In this document: positions 52,964 to 62,592 of the stretch, in pieces | Layout: the number at the start of each line of letters is the position of its first letter | Position numbering within the stretch: position 1 is the first letter of the stretch | Notes under the pieces: model-generated | Database searches by the model: none | What the model was told of the DNA's origin: nothing | What the model saw: the letters and a program-made list of their open reading frames with translations, nothing else | Made by a program: the position numbers and the translations under genes | Assembly: GCA_963787045.1 (NCBI GenBank) | Contig: CAWBBR010000020.1 | Location: 108,430 to 172,429, forward strand | Direction: 5' to 3' | Source: DATJGR01 sp963787045 | GTDB taxonomy: Bacteria; Pseudomonadota; Gammaproteobacteria; Pseudomonadales; Azotimanducaceae | Length of the DNA: 64,000 nt

Positions 52964-54265
52964 ATGAAGTATTTCCGATCTTTGACCGTCACGGCCGTCG
53001 CCGCGATCGTCGGGCTGATGGCAGCGCCGGCGTTCGCGATTGGCACGGCCGCGAGTACAACGGTCACCAACAACGCCTCGCTGAGTTATCAGGTCAACGG
53101 CTTCGCGCAGACGCCGAGGACGGCATCCGTCGTGTTCGTCGTCGACCGCGCCATCGCAACGCTGGTTGCGGCGCAGGGTGCGGCGGCGGTGAGCGTGACG
53201 CCGGGCCAGACCTCGACCGGCGCCAGTGCGTACCCGGCGCTGAACTTCGACGTCCGCAATACCGGTAACGACACGCAGGACCTGTGGCTCGGATTGATCG
53301 AGCGCGGTGCCACCAACGTAACCGGGCTCGGCGGTCAGGGCACTGGCAGTGCGTTTATCGCTGCGGCGCCGATCGTTGCGGTCGACACGAACGGCAACGG
53401 CACCTACGAAGCCGGCACCGACACGGTGCTGCCGGCAACCGGCGGCCACTACGTGCTGACGAACATGCTGCGCGATACCACGCGGCGCGTGCTCGTCGTC
53501 GTCAACGTGCCCGTAGCAGCGGCGGACCTCGATCGAGACGCGTTCACGCTGGTTGCGGGAGTTGCGGTCGCCGGTGGCGGCGCATTCATCGGCGGCGATT
53601 CGAACGGCCGCAATGCGCCGGGCTTCAGCGGCGCCGTCAGCGTTGCCGACGACACTGCAGTGGTGCAGAACGTCTTCGCCGACACCGCGACGAGCAACGT
53701 CGAAGACCTGACCTGGAACTTCTCTGCGAATGCGCAAGGCGTTCAGGACGTGATCCGCAACGGCCAGCACTCGGACACGAGCGCGTTCGTCGTTGCCGGC
53801 GCGAAGCTGTTCGTGGGCAAAGTGGTGCAGGTGCTGTGGGACCCGATCAGCGGTAACCGCTATTCGGCAAACAACAGCGATACGTTGTCGGGCAACAATC
53901 CGAAGGCGATTCCGGGCGCGGTCTTGATGTACGCGGTCGGCGTGAGCAACGACGTCGGTTCGCCGAACACGACCGGCATCAACCTCACCGACGATCTGCA
54001 GAGCACCGGCGAAATCACCGCCGGCAGCACCACCGCGGGCGTCAACGTTCCGCAGAACGTATCGGTAACGCTGAACGCGGTGCCGGTTGCGCTCGACGTT
54101 CCCGATAGTCCGAACATGACGTTGGTCAGCTATCACACGTGTGCGGCACCGGCTGCGACGGCAACGACCGCGTTCGCTGCGACGAACCCGGAAGTCACCG
54201 TTTCGCTCGGCACGTGTGCGGCGAACCAGAAAGGCGTAATCGTCTACTTCGTAACGCTCAACTAA
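52964..54265 (+). CDS. Secreted beta-rich surface protein, cluster gene 3
   Basis: A 433-residue exported protein with signal peptide (MKYFRSLTVTAVAAIVGLMAAPAFA). The mature start (IGTAASTTVTNNASLSYQVNG, then FAQTPRTASVVFVVD) is the module shared with genes 1 and 4. VDTNGNGTYEAGTD is a D-x-N-x-N-G calcium-loop candidate. The C-terminal half (NNPKAIPGAVLMYAVGVSNDVG) is a DUF11-like segment. AGAGGAAAAA precedes the ATG. It has low Cys (two, near the end, YHTCAAPAA and SLGTCAANQ) which could form a disulfide. Genus of function: extracellular structural subunit or ligand of the giant gene 4 product, by inference. Confidence 0.72.
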   Translation: MKYFRSLTVTAVAAIVGLMAAPAFAIGTAASTTVTNNASLSYQVNGFAQTPRTASVVFVVDRAIATLVAAQGAAAVSVTPGQTSTGASAYPALNFDVRNTGNDTQDLWLGLIERGATNVTGLGGQGTGSAFIAAAPIVAVDTNGNGTYEAGTDTVLPATGGHYVLTNMLRDTTRRVLVVVNVPVAAADLDRDAFTLVAGVAVAGGGAFIGGDSNGRNAPGFSGAVSVADDTAVVQNVFADTATSNVEDLTWNFSANAQGVQDVIRNGQHSDTSAFVVAGAKLFVGKVVQVLWDPISGNRYSANNSDTLSGNNPKAIPGAVLMYAVGVSNDVGSPNTTGINLTDDLQSTGEITAGSTTAGVNVPQNVSVTLNAVPVALDVPDSPNMTLVSYHTCAAPAATATTAFAATNPEVTVSLGTCAANQKGVIVYFVTLN

Positions 54266-54310
54266 GCAGGAGCGTTGCGTCGGATGCGATGAAGTTCGGC
54301 GCATCTTCTG

Positions 54311-57300
54311 ATGACACCGCGGATGACAACGCGCGTCTGGCGCGTGGTGTGTAAGCACCACGCGCCAGCCGCGTTTTTCGGCCGGCAGATTCTTGCGCTG
54401 GTTTGCGGCCTATGGGCCGCCGCGGCCGTCGCCATTCCGCCGAACACGTCGATCACCAATACGGCCACCGCGACGTATCACGTCGCGGGCGCCGCCCAAT
54501 CCGTCAGTGCGAGCCACACCGTCACCACCGATCCGGCGTCCGGCAACAGCCCGCCGACCGGCATCACGCTCGCACCGAACCACGTTCCCGAAAATTCTCC
54601 GGGTGCGGCGGTCGGCGCGCTCGCCGTCGTCGATCCGGATCCTTCCGACGCACACACGTATTCGGTATCCGATCCGCGTTTCGAAATCGTCGCCGGGCAG
54701 TTGCGCCTGATCGCCGGCACTGCGCTCGATTTCGAGACCGAACCGAGCGTTGCGCTCGCCGTGACGACCACCGATCCGTCGGGCGCTTCGGTCACGGTCA
54801 CCCTCACCGTCATCGTCGACAATCGCAACGAAGCGCCCACGGCGGTCGCACTTTCGAAGGCGACGTTCGACGCGAATTCCTTCGGCGCGCCGGTCGGCGC
54901 GCTTACTGTCGCCGACCCGGACGTCGGTGACTCGCACACTTTCACCGTCGACGATCCGCGCTTCGAGGTCGTCAGCGGCACGCTGCGGCTCGTTGCCGCT
55001 GCGAGTTTCCCGCTCGGCGGCACCGTGACCGTGTCGGTAACCGCCACCGACGCGGGCGGGCTGGCGCACGCGCAATCGTTCACGTTGACTGCCACGCCGC
55101 CGGGCAGCGGCGCCGGACCGAACGCCAGCATCCGCATCCTCGAGGAAGCGCCTGCAGTTGCGGGCCTCGGCGCCACCGACGTCGGCGCCACCCAATGCGG
55201 CGCCTCTGCAGATCCGTCAGGACCTTTTCAGGCCGTACCCACTCCCACGTCGCTGTCGGGCGCACCGCTACCGGTGCCCGGAGCGGTCGAGCTGCACGGC
55301 ACCGCCGTGTTCAAAACCGGCGCGCCGGTGTTCGTCGAAGTGATCGACGCAAACGCCAACACCGATCCCGCGGTGCGCGAAACGATTCTGGTCGCGCTGA
55401 CCACCGACACCGGCGACGCGGAAACGCTGCGGTTGCTCGAGACGAGCGCCGACAGCAGCACGTTTGCCGGTTACGTCGACTCCGTTTCCGGTCCGGCCGT
55501 CGCGCACGATTGCGCGATCAGCGGCGGTCTGCACGTGACGTTGACGGCGGACTACGTCGATGCCGCGGATGCCGCCGATCACGCCGTGGCGCGGGCAATG
55601 CTCGATCCGGTCAGCCGCGTGTTCGTCGCGAGCACCGGACAAGCGGTCGACGGCGCGTCGATCGTGCTGCTCGACGGAAATGGAGCGCCGGCGCACGTAT
55701 CGGGCGACGACGGTACGTCTCCGTATCCAGCTGCGGTTGCGTCCGGAACCGACGTCGTCGACGCGGGCGGTGCACATTACGCGTATGCGCACGGCGAATA
55801 CCGCTTCCCGTGGCTCGCGCCCGGCACCTACCAGCTGCGGGTCACGCCGCCGCATCGGTTCGCGTTTCCGTCGGCGGCATCGGATGCGGCGATACAGTCG
55901 GTGGCCGGCGCGCCGTACGCACTGTCGGATGCGTCGCGCGGCGCCACGTTCACGATCGCGGTCGGCCCGTCGTCGCGCGTCGATCTACCGCTCGACCTGT
56001 TGCCGATCACGCCGACTCGCGCGGCGATCAGCACGTTTGCGATTGCTGCCGGCAAACCGGGCGCCGTCACCCAAGCGGTCGCCGCCACACAGTGCGCGAA
56101 CGGCGCTTCGTTCGTTGCGGCGCCTGCGCCGGTGAGCCGTGCCGGAGCGATCGCGGTGCCGGGTCCGGTGGGCCTGCTGAGCAGCAGCGTCTTCGGCGTC
56201 GGCGAACCGGTGTTCGTCGTGCTGACCGATCCGGATCAGGATCTCGATCCATTCGCGCCCGACACGGTGCTGGTCACCGCGCATTCGCCCAACGGCGACA
56301 CACAGTCGCTGCGGCTGAGCGAAACCGGCGCGAGCACCGGCGTGTTTTCCGGCTACCTGCAACTGACGCACGGCGCCGCCATCGCCGCCGACTGTGCGCT
56401 GAGCGTGGCGGCCGGCGCTCAGCTGACGATCGCGTATCAGGATGCATCCGACCAGACCGATGCCGTCACCGCCACCGCGGTCGTCGATCCCGGCTCGCGC
56501 GTGTTCAACAGCGCCACGGGCGATGCAGTCGACGGCATCTCGATCACGCTGCTCGACGCGGTCACGGGCCAGCCGGCGGACGGCAAGGTGTTCTCCGAAG
56601 ACGGAGCGACCGCATTCCCGACTACCGTGGTGAGCGGCGCCGGCGCGACCGATAGCGCAGGCGTGCAGATCCCTTTCGCGAGCGGGACGTATCGTTTCCC
56701 GGTCGTGCTGCCTGGAACGTACCGGCTGCGCATCACACCGCCACCAGCATATGCATTCCCGAGCGGCGTGGCAGACGCGCAACTGCAGACGCTGACCGGC
56801 GCGCCGTTTGCGCTGTCCACCGCGTCTCGCGGGGCCGACTTCATCGTCGCGGCTGGTGAGCCGGTGCAGGTCGACGTTCCGGTCGATCCGACCACCGTGG
56901 ACGTTTTCGTCAGCAAGCAGGCGAACAAAGACGTCGCCGCCGTGGGCGACTTCGTGCAGTACCAGGTGCTGATCCAGAACGCCGACACCGCCGGCATCGT
57001 CACCAATGGTTCGCTGATCGACCAGCTGCCGAAAGGGTTCCGCTACGTTGCGAACTCGGTACGCATCAACGGCGCGCGCACCGCCGAGCCGACCATCGCG
57101 AAAAACGGTACGACGCTGACGTTCGCGCTGCCGGAAGTCGCGGCGGCGACCACGGTCGAAGTGGAGTACGTGACCGAAATCAGCGCCGGTGCGGAGATCG
57201 GCAAGGCCGTTAACGCGGCGCACGTCATCGGCGTGGGCGTCGGCAGTTCGAACACGGCGTCGGCCACCGTTACGGTGCGGGAAGACCTGTTTGCGACCAA

Positions 57301-60300
57301 AGCCATTCTGATCGGCCAGGTGATCGACGGCGATTGCACCGACGGGCGCGCGAAGGGGCTGGCCGGTGTGCGCGTTCTGCTCGAGGACGGCACGTACGTG
57401 GTCACCGATCTCGACGGCAAGTACCACATCGAGGGCGTGGAGCCTGGAACGCACGTCGTGCAGCTCGACGTCGCAACGCTGCCGGAAACGCATGAAGTGA
57501 TCAGTTGCGGCAACGACTCGCGCCATGCGGGCACCGCTTTCTCGCAATTCGTCGACGTGCAGGGCGGCACGCTGTGGCGCGCCGATTTCCACGTTGCGAA
57601 GAAGCCGCCGTTGTCGAATCCCGTGACGCTGCGCCTCGATTCGTCGCTCGACGCAGAGTCGGGCCGCGCAAACTTCACGCTGGCATTGTCGGGCGGCGCC
57701 ATCCCGTTGAACGGCGTCGCGGCGGTGGTGACGTTGCCGGATGCGTTGAAGTTCGTGGCCGACTCCGCGCGCATCGACGGACAACCGGTCGCCGTAGCCG
57801 ACGACGACGGCGCGCTGACGTTCCGGCTCGGCAACACCGCCGCCGCATTCGAACGCACCGTCACGTTCGCGGCGGACGTCGCGGTTGCGCGCGCGCCGGC
57901 GACCGCGAAAGGACTCGCGATGTTCGAAGTGGACGGCAAGCGCCTGCGTACGCCAGTGGTATCGACCACCGTCGGCGCGGCCGCCCCGAAGGCCGAACCA
58001 GCCAACGTAACGGTCGTCGAAGTGACCGCGAAGCACACGCTGACGCCGCGCCGGCCGTTCGAGATTCCGGCGCTCGAAGACGTGAAGATTCCGGCCTTCG
58101 ATCTGGCGTGGCTCGCGAAGCAATCCGCGGAACCGGCAATCGTGTGGCCGTTGCCCGGCGCGAACCCGCGCGTGCCGGCCACGTGGGTCGTGGTGAAGCA
58201 TCTGCCGGAGCAACGCGTGGCGCTCACCGTCGACGGCATGGCCGTCGATCCGCTCAGCTTCGACGGCACCGACGTCGATCGCGAGCGCGGCGTGGCGGTG
58301 ACCCGCTACCGCAACGTGCCGATCAGCGAAGGTAACAACCGCATAGAGGTGCGGCTCATCACCGACACGTCGGAGTCGACGCTCGATGGCCGCGTGCACT
58401 TCTCCGGCGCACCGGTGCACGCCGAACTCGTCGCCGATCGGTCTTATCTGATCGCCGACGGCATCACGCCGTCGGTGGTCGCGGTGCGCCTGTTCGACCG
58501 CTCCGGCGCACCGGTGCGCCCGGGAATGACCGGCGCATTCGTCGTGGAGCCGCCGTTCCACATGCTTGCACCGACCCGCACTCTGGGTCAGGCCGTCACA
58601 CCGAAGGCGGAACACGACACGTATCTCGTGCGCGACGACGGTATCGCGTACGTGGAGCTCCAGCCAACGACAGATTCCGGCCGCGCGCAGCTGACGTTCT
58701 CGTTCGATGGTTACCGCACCGAAACGGTCAGCGCGCGGGTCGCGCCGTCGGCGCGCGATTGGGTGCTGGTCGGCTTCGGCGAAGGCACGGTCGGCTACAA
58801 CCAGCTGTCCGGCAACATGGAGGCGTTGAAGTCGACCGACATCGACAAGGATGTGTCAGTAGACGGCCGTACCGCGTTCTATGCGAAAGGGCAGGTGCGC
58901 GGCGAGTGGCTGCTGACGCTCGCTTACGACTCGGACAACCATGGCCAGAACAGCCTCGGCCAGCAGATCGACCCGAACAAGTACTACACGCTGTACGGCG
59001 ACGGCGCCGAGCAACGCTACGACGCGCAGACGCAGAGCAAGGTGTACGTGAAGCTGGAGCGCGACGATTTCGTCGCGCTGTTCGGCGACTTCGACACCGG
59101 CTTCAACAGAACGGAGCTGACGCGCTATACGCGGCGCATGAACGGCGCGCGCACCGAGTACTACGGCGACCGCGTGCGGTTTCAGGGATTCGCGGCCGAA
59201 ACGAATCAGGGTTTCGTGCGCGACGACATCCGCGGCGACGGCACGTCGGGCGAATACCACCTGTCGAATGGTGGCGTCGTGATCAACAGCGAGTCGATCC
59301 GCATCCAGGTGCGCGACCGCTTCAAGAGCGAGGTCGTGCTCAGCGAAGAGTCGTTGACGCGCTACATCGACTACACGATCGACTACGACCGCGGCACGTT
59401 GATCTTCAAACAACCGGTGCCGTACCAGGACGCGCTGTTCAATCCCGTGTACATCGTGGCGGAGTACGAAACCGGGGGTGCGGGCGCGTCGGACGAAATC
59501 GTCGGCGGCGGTCGTGCTGGCTATCGCTTCGGCGCCGGCGACAACGAAGTGGGCGTGACCTACGTGCACGACGGTACCGCAGGCACCGGCGGCGATCTCG
59601 GCGGCGCCGACCTGAGAGTGGAACTGCCCGCGTCGAGCATGCTGACGATGGAAGCGGCGTCGACGGACACCGATCAGCACGGCTCTGCCAACGCGTACCT
59701 CGCGCAGGTCGAACACAACAGCGGCGACCTCGCGGGGCGCGCGTATCTGCGCGAGCAGCAGGAGAACTTCGGCCTGGGACAGCAGGCGACGACGGAGGCC
59801 GGCACGCGCAAAGCCGGCGCCGAGGGCGAATATCGGATCTCCGAAGCGTGGCTCGCGCGTCTCGATGCGTTCCAGCAGACCAATCTGGTCGCGGATCGCG
59901 ATCGCAACGTCGCCGAGTCGGAGCTGGTGTATCACGACGGACCGTTGGAAGTGGCCGGCGGATTGCGCGCGATCCGCGAAGAAGCCGTCGACGGCACCAC
60001 GCGCGACGCGAACCAGATGACGCTGGGATCGACGCGCACGTTTGCCGATGGGCGCTGGAAGGTGAACAACATTGCCGACATCGACCTCGGCGGCCGCGAG
60101 AACAACGTCGACTACCCGACGCGGCTGATGACCGGCGCGGAATACAAGATCGCGTCCGGTGTGAGCCTGATCGGCGAACAGGAATTCACGTTCGGCGACG
60201 AGCGCGACACGCAGAACACGCACTTCGGCGTCAAAGCGCAGCCATGGACCGGCTCGAGCATCAACGCGGCCGTGGGTTATCGTCAGGGCGAGAACGCCGA

Positions 60301-61231
60301 GCGGTTGTACGAAACCACCGGTCTCGCGCAGACGTGGCAGGTGAACGAACACTGGCGGCTCGACTTCGGCATGGACCGCGTGCAGACGATCGAGGAGAGC
60401 GCCGACGCGGAAGTTCCGGATGCGCTGACGTACAACCCGAACGTGCCGATCACGTCCGGCAGCATCGACGACGATTTCAGCGCCGCATTCTTCGGCTTCG
60501 GCTACAGACAAGCCGACTGGGACGCGACGAGCCGTATCGAGTATCACCACGGCGAACAGGTCGACAAATGGAATCTGCTGGCCGGCGCCAGCAGGCAACT
60601 CGACGACGGCAAGGTGGTTTCAGGAAGCTTCGCGCTGCTCGAGTCGCAACAGAGCGACGGTACGACGACGAATCAGGGTGATCTGCGGTTCGGCGCCGCG
60701 TGGCGCCCGTTGTCGTCGGATTGGGCGTTCCTGAACCGGCTCGACCTGGTGTTCAACGAGAACAAGGACGACACGTTCGACACCACCACGCGCAAGTTGA
60801 TCGAGAACATGAACGCAAACTACGACCCGACCGGCCGGTGGCAGTTGGCGCTGCAGCTCGGCCTCAAGTACGTGCTGGACGACATCGACGGCGAAAACTA
60901 TTTCGGCGTCACCAGCCTCACCGGCGTGGAGTTCCGCTACGACCTGACCGAGCGCTGGGATGCAGGCCTGCACACGTCGGTGCTGCATTCGTTCGGCACC
61001 GAGTCGACCAGCTATTCGACCGGCGCGTCGGTCGGCTACAACCCGTACAAGAACATGTGGGTGTCGGTGGGCTACAACGTCACCGGTTTCGAAGACAGCG
61101 ACTTCACCGGCGCCGACTACACCGCGCAGGGGCCGTACCTGAAACTGCGCTTCAAGGTCGATCAGGAGTCGGTGAAGGAGTTCCTCGGCTACGCGTCGTT
61201 CGCGGGATCGAGCGACGCCGTTACGCGTTGA
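54311..61231 (+). CDS. Giant (2,306-residue) modular surface protein with predicted C-terminal outer-membrane barrel, cluster gene 4
   Basis: Order of parts: signal peptide (to about 41); the N-terminal module shared with genes 1 and 3 (NTSITNTATATYHVAGAAQ); two cadherin-like repeats (about 78-265, ENSPGAAVGALAVVDPD); two about 295-residue tandem repeats (about 270-565 and 570-862); a DUF11 domain (about 863-990); a carboxypeptidase-regulatory/SdrD-B-like domain (VIDGDCTDGRAKGLAGVRVLLEDG, about 995-1065); further beta domains; then from about 1482 (DWVLVGFGEGTVGYN) about 820 residues of alternating aromatic strands (YYTLYGDG, FVALFGDFDTGF, IDYTIDYDRGTLIF) that look like a large beta barrel. 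Start ATG 54311 or 54323. No membrane helix or sortase/LPXTG signal seen. The barrel assignment is by pattern. Confidence 0.78.
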   Translation: MTPRMTTRVWRVVCKHHAPAAFFGRQILALVCGLWAAAAVAIPPNTSITNTATATYHVAGAAQSVSASHTVTTDPASGNSPPTGITLAPNHVPENSPGAAVGALAVVDPDPSDAHTYSVSDPRFEIVAGQLRLIAGTALDFETEPSVALAVTTTDPSGASVTVTLTVIVDNRNEAPTAVALSKATFDANSFGAPVGALTVADPDVGDSHTFTVDDPRFEVVSGTLRLVAAASFPLGGTVTVSVTATDAGGLAHAQSFTLTATPPGSGAGPNASIRILEEAPAVAGLGATDVGATQCGASADPSGPFQAVPTPTSLSGAPLPVPGAVELHGTAVFKTGAPVFVEVIDANANTDPAVRETILVALTTDTGDAETLRLLETSADSSTFAGYVDSVSGPAVAHDCAISGGLHVTLTADYVDAADAADHAVARAMLDPVSRVFVASTGQAVDGASIVLLDGNGAPAHVSGDDGTSPYPAAVASGTDVVDAGGAHYAYAHGEYRFPWLAPGTYQLRVTPPHRFAFPSAASDAAIQSVAGAPYALSDASRGATFTIAVGPSSRVDLPLDLLPITPTRAAISTFAIAAGKPGAVTQAVAATQCANGASFVAAPAPVSRAGAIAVPGPVGLLSSSVFGVGEPVFVVLTDPDQDLDPFAPDTVLVTAHSPNGDTQSLRLSETGASTGVFSGYLQLTHGAAIAADCALSVAAGAQLTIAYQDASDQTDAVTATAVVDPGSRVFNSATGDAVDGISITLLDAVTGQPADGKVFSEDGATAFPTTVVSGAGATDSAGVQIPFASGTYRFPVVLPGTYRLRITPPPAYAFPSGVADAQLQTLTGAPFALSTASRGADFIVAAGEPVQVDVPVDPTTVDVFVSKQANKDVAAVGDFVQYQVLIQNADTAGIVTNGSLIDQLPKGFRYVANSVRINGARTAEPTIAKNGTTLTFALPEVAAATTVEVEYVTEISAGAEIGKAVNAAHVIGVGVGSSNTASATVTVREDLFATKAILIGQVIDGDCTDGRAKGLAGVRVLLEDGTYVVTDLDGKYHIEGVEPGTHVVQLDVATLPETHEVISCGNDSRHAGTAFSQFVDVQGGTLWRADFHVAKKPPLSNPVTLRLDSSLDAESGRANFTLALSGGAIPLNGVAAVVTLPDALKFVADSARIDGQPVAVADDDGALTFRLGNTAAAFERTVTFAADVAVARAPATAKGLAMFEVDGKRLRTPVVSTTVGAAAPKAEPANVTVVEVTAKHTLTPRRPFEIPALEDVKIPAFDLAWLAKQSAEPAIVWPLPGANPRVPATWVVVKHLPEQRVALTVDGMAVDPLSFDGTDVDRERGVAVTRYRNVPISEGNNRIEVRLITDTSESTLDGRVHFSGAPVHAELVADRSYLIADGITPSVVAVRLFDRSGAPVRPGMTGAFVVEPPFHMLAPTRTLGQAVTPKAEHDTYLVRDDGIAYVELQPTTDSGRAQLTFSFDGYRTETVSARVAPSARDWVLVGFGEGTVGYNQLSGNMEALKSTDIDKDVSVDGRTAFYAKGQVRGEWLLTLAYDSDNHGQNSLGQQIDPNKYYTLYGDGAEQRYDAQTQSKVYVKLERDDFVALFGDFDTGFNRTELTRYTRRMNGARTEYYGDRVRFQGFAAETNQGFVRDDIRGDGTSGEYHLSNGGVVINSESIRIQVRDRFKSEVVLSEESLTRYIDYTIDYDRGTLIFKQPVPYQDALFNPVYIVAEYETGGAGASDEIVGGGRAGYRFGAGDNEVGVTYVHDGTAGTGGDLGGADLRVELPASSMLTMEAASTDTDQHGSANAYLAQVEHNSGDLAGRAYLREQQENFGLGQQATTEAGTRKAGAEGEYRISEAWLARLDAFQQTNLVADRDRNVAESELVYHDGPLEVAGGLRAIREEAVDGTTRDANQMTLGSTRTFADGRWKVNNIADIDLGGRENNVDYPTRLMTGAEYKIASGVSLIGEQEFTFGDERDTQNTHFGVKAQPWTGSSINAAVGYRQGENAERLYETTGLAQTWQVNEHWRLDFGMDRVQTIEESADAEVPDALTYNPNVPITSGSIDDDFSAAFFGFGYRQADWDATSRIEYHHGEQVDKWNLLAGASRQLDDGKVVSGSFALLESQQSDGTTTNQGDLRFGAAWRPLSSDWAFLNRLDLVFNENKDDTFDTTTRKLIENMNANYDPTGRWQLALQLGLKYVLDDIDGENYFGVTSLTGVEFRYDLTERWDAGLHTSVLHSFGTESTSYSTGASVGYNPYKNMWVSVGYNVTGFEDSDFTGADYTAQGPYLKLRFKVDQESVKEFLGYASFAGSSDAVTR
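55120..56897 (+). repeat. Internal tandem duplication (two about 295-residue repeats) in the giant protein gene
   Basis: Unit 1 is about 55120-56005 and unit 2 about 56020-56897. Matching protein blocks in the same order: VPGAVELHGTAVFKTGAPVF / VPGPVGLLSSSVFGVGEPVF; ETLRLLETSADSSTFAGYV / QSLRLSETGASTGVFSGYL; LDPVSRVFVASTGQAVDG / VDPGSRVFNSATGDAVDG; YRFPWLAPGTYQLRVTPP / YRFPVVLPGTYRLRITPP. The DNA has diverged while the protein pattern remains, so the duplication is old. Confidence 0.85.
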
Positions 61232-61285
61232 GTCGCCAGGCGGCGTTCGCGACAATCCCGCGCGACCACGCAAACGGATGATCCG

Positions 61286-62500
61286 ATGACTCGACGGGAC
61301 TGGCTCACGCTCGCGGGGCTCGGCGCGCTCGCCGGTACGCGCGGCGTCGTCGGAAACGAGCTCGCGACACCCGATGCGGTGCAACGCATCACACAAGTGA
61401 TTCGCGACTACGAGGCTCAAGGCTTCCATCGCACCGGAACGATCGTGGACAACGCATCCGGTGATTGGTTGGCGGAACAGGTCGGTCGCGCGAGCCTACG
61501 CGCGACGCTCGAGTCGTTTGCGCTCGATCGAGTCGATCCGGTTACCTGCACGCTGACGATCAAAGGCCGGCGAATCGATGGGCTGCCGCTCTTCGACGGC
61601 GCGTTCACTTCCGCATCGGGTATCGACGGCAAACTCGGCATCGACATCCCCGTCATTGAAACGGCGGTGAACGCCGCGGCACGAGGTGGGCTCGGCGACG
61701 CGCGGCGCGCCAATCAATGTCGTGCGATCGTCGCCGTCACAAAGGGCCGCACTCCGGGTTTGTGCCCGAGCAATGCCGATGCATTCCTGAACCCGTTCGG
61801 CCCGCCGGTGCTTCAGGTTTCGAGTGAGGAAGGGATCTGGCTCGCGGAACAAGCGCGTGTGGGCGCGACGGCTCGGCTCGTGGCACACGTCGATCGCGTC
61901 GCTGCTTCCGCGAACAACGTCACCGCCGAGATCACGGGAACGGAGCCGACGCTTCCGCCGCTCGTCGTGATGACGCCACGCAGCGGTTGGTATGCGTGCA
62001 GCAGTGAACGCGGCGGCGGCATCGCCTGCTGGCTCGAAGTCATGCGGGCGCTGGCGTCGACGCCGGCGCGAAGATCGGTGCTCTTCGTCGCGTCGACCGG
62101 ACACGAACTCGGACATCTTGGGATCGACGCGTACATCGCGCGGCGCAGTGGAATCGTTGGCAATACGATCGCGTGGGTACATCTCGGCGCCAATATCGGC
62201 GCCGCTACCGACAAAACCACGCTGCTGCAGGCGGCCGACGACGAGATCGATGCGGCCGCAACGGGCGCGCTGAAGTCCGCGGGTGTAGACGTGACGATAC
62301 GAGCGCCGCGCGGCAGCATGCCTGCCGGCGAAGCAGAAGCCGTACATCGGGGCGGGGGCCGTTATGCGTCGTTCATCGGCGGGAACGCCCTGTTCCACCA
62401 TGTCGACGACATCGGTGCAGGCGCAACCGATCCGGCGGCGATCGCAAAGTTCGCGGCGGCACTGACCGCACTCACTCACGCGCTCGCGTCAGCAACGTGA
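61286..62500 (+). CDS. Secreted M28-like peptidase-fold protein
   Basis: A 404-residue protein with a Tat-type N-terminus (TRRDWLTLAGLGALAG). The central part resembles M28 metallopeptidases: an apical PA-like stretch (FGPPVLQVSSEEGIWL), ERGGGIACWLEVMRAL, then VLFVASTGHELGHLGIDAY and late FHHVDDIGAGA. The usual first zinc ligands (His-x-Asp before the glycine-rich helix) are replaced by TPRSGWYACSSE, while a HELGH stands where the catalytic glutamates normally are. It may be a divergent or inactive member. It is 54 bases after the giant surface-protein gene and may be co-expressed. Confidence 0.65.
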   Translation: MTRRDWLTLAGLGALAGTRGVVGNELATPDAVQRITQVIRDYEAQGFHRTGTIVDNASGDWLAEQVGRASLRATLESFALDRVDPVTCTLTIKGRRIDGLPLFDGAFTSASGIDGKLGIDIPVIETAVNAAARGGLGDARRANQCRAIVAVTKGRTPGLCPSNADAFLNPFGPPVLQVSSEEGIWLAEQARVGATARLVAHVDRVAASANNVTAEITGTEPTLPPLVVMTPRSGWYACSSERGGGIACWLEVMRALASTPARRSVLFVASTGHELGHLGIDAYIARRSGIVGNTIAWVHLGANIGAATDKTTLLQAADDEIDAAATGALKSAGVDVTIRAPRGSMPAGEAEAVHRGGGRYASFIGGNALFHHVDDIGAGATDPAAIAKFAAALTALTHALASAT

Positions 62501-62592
62501 CCGCAGCGGGCGGCGTCGACGGTCCCTTAGCGTTGTGCTGGCTTCGGGAGCGGTCGGGGGCATCGCTACGTTGTTTAGGGAAGGGGTGCGGA

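Noticed and set aside
55985..58615. About 870-codon minus-strand frame inside the giant protein gene
   Set aside because: Pure complement of an established coding region, with Arg/His-rich low-complexity product.
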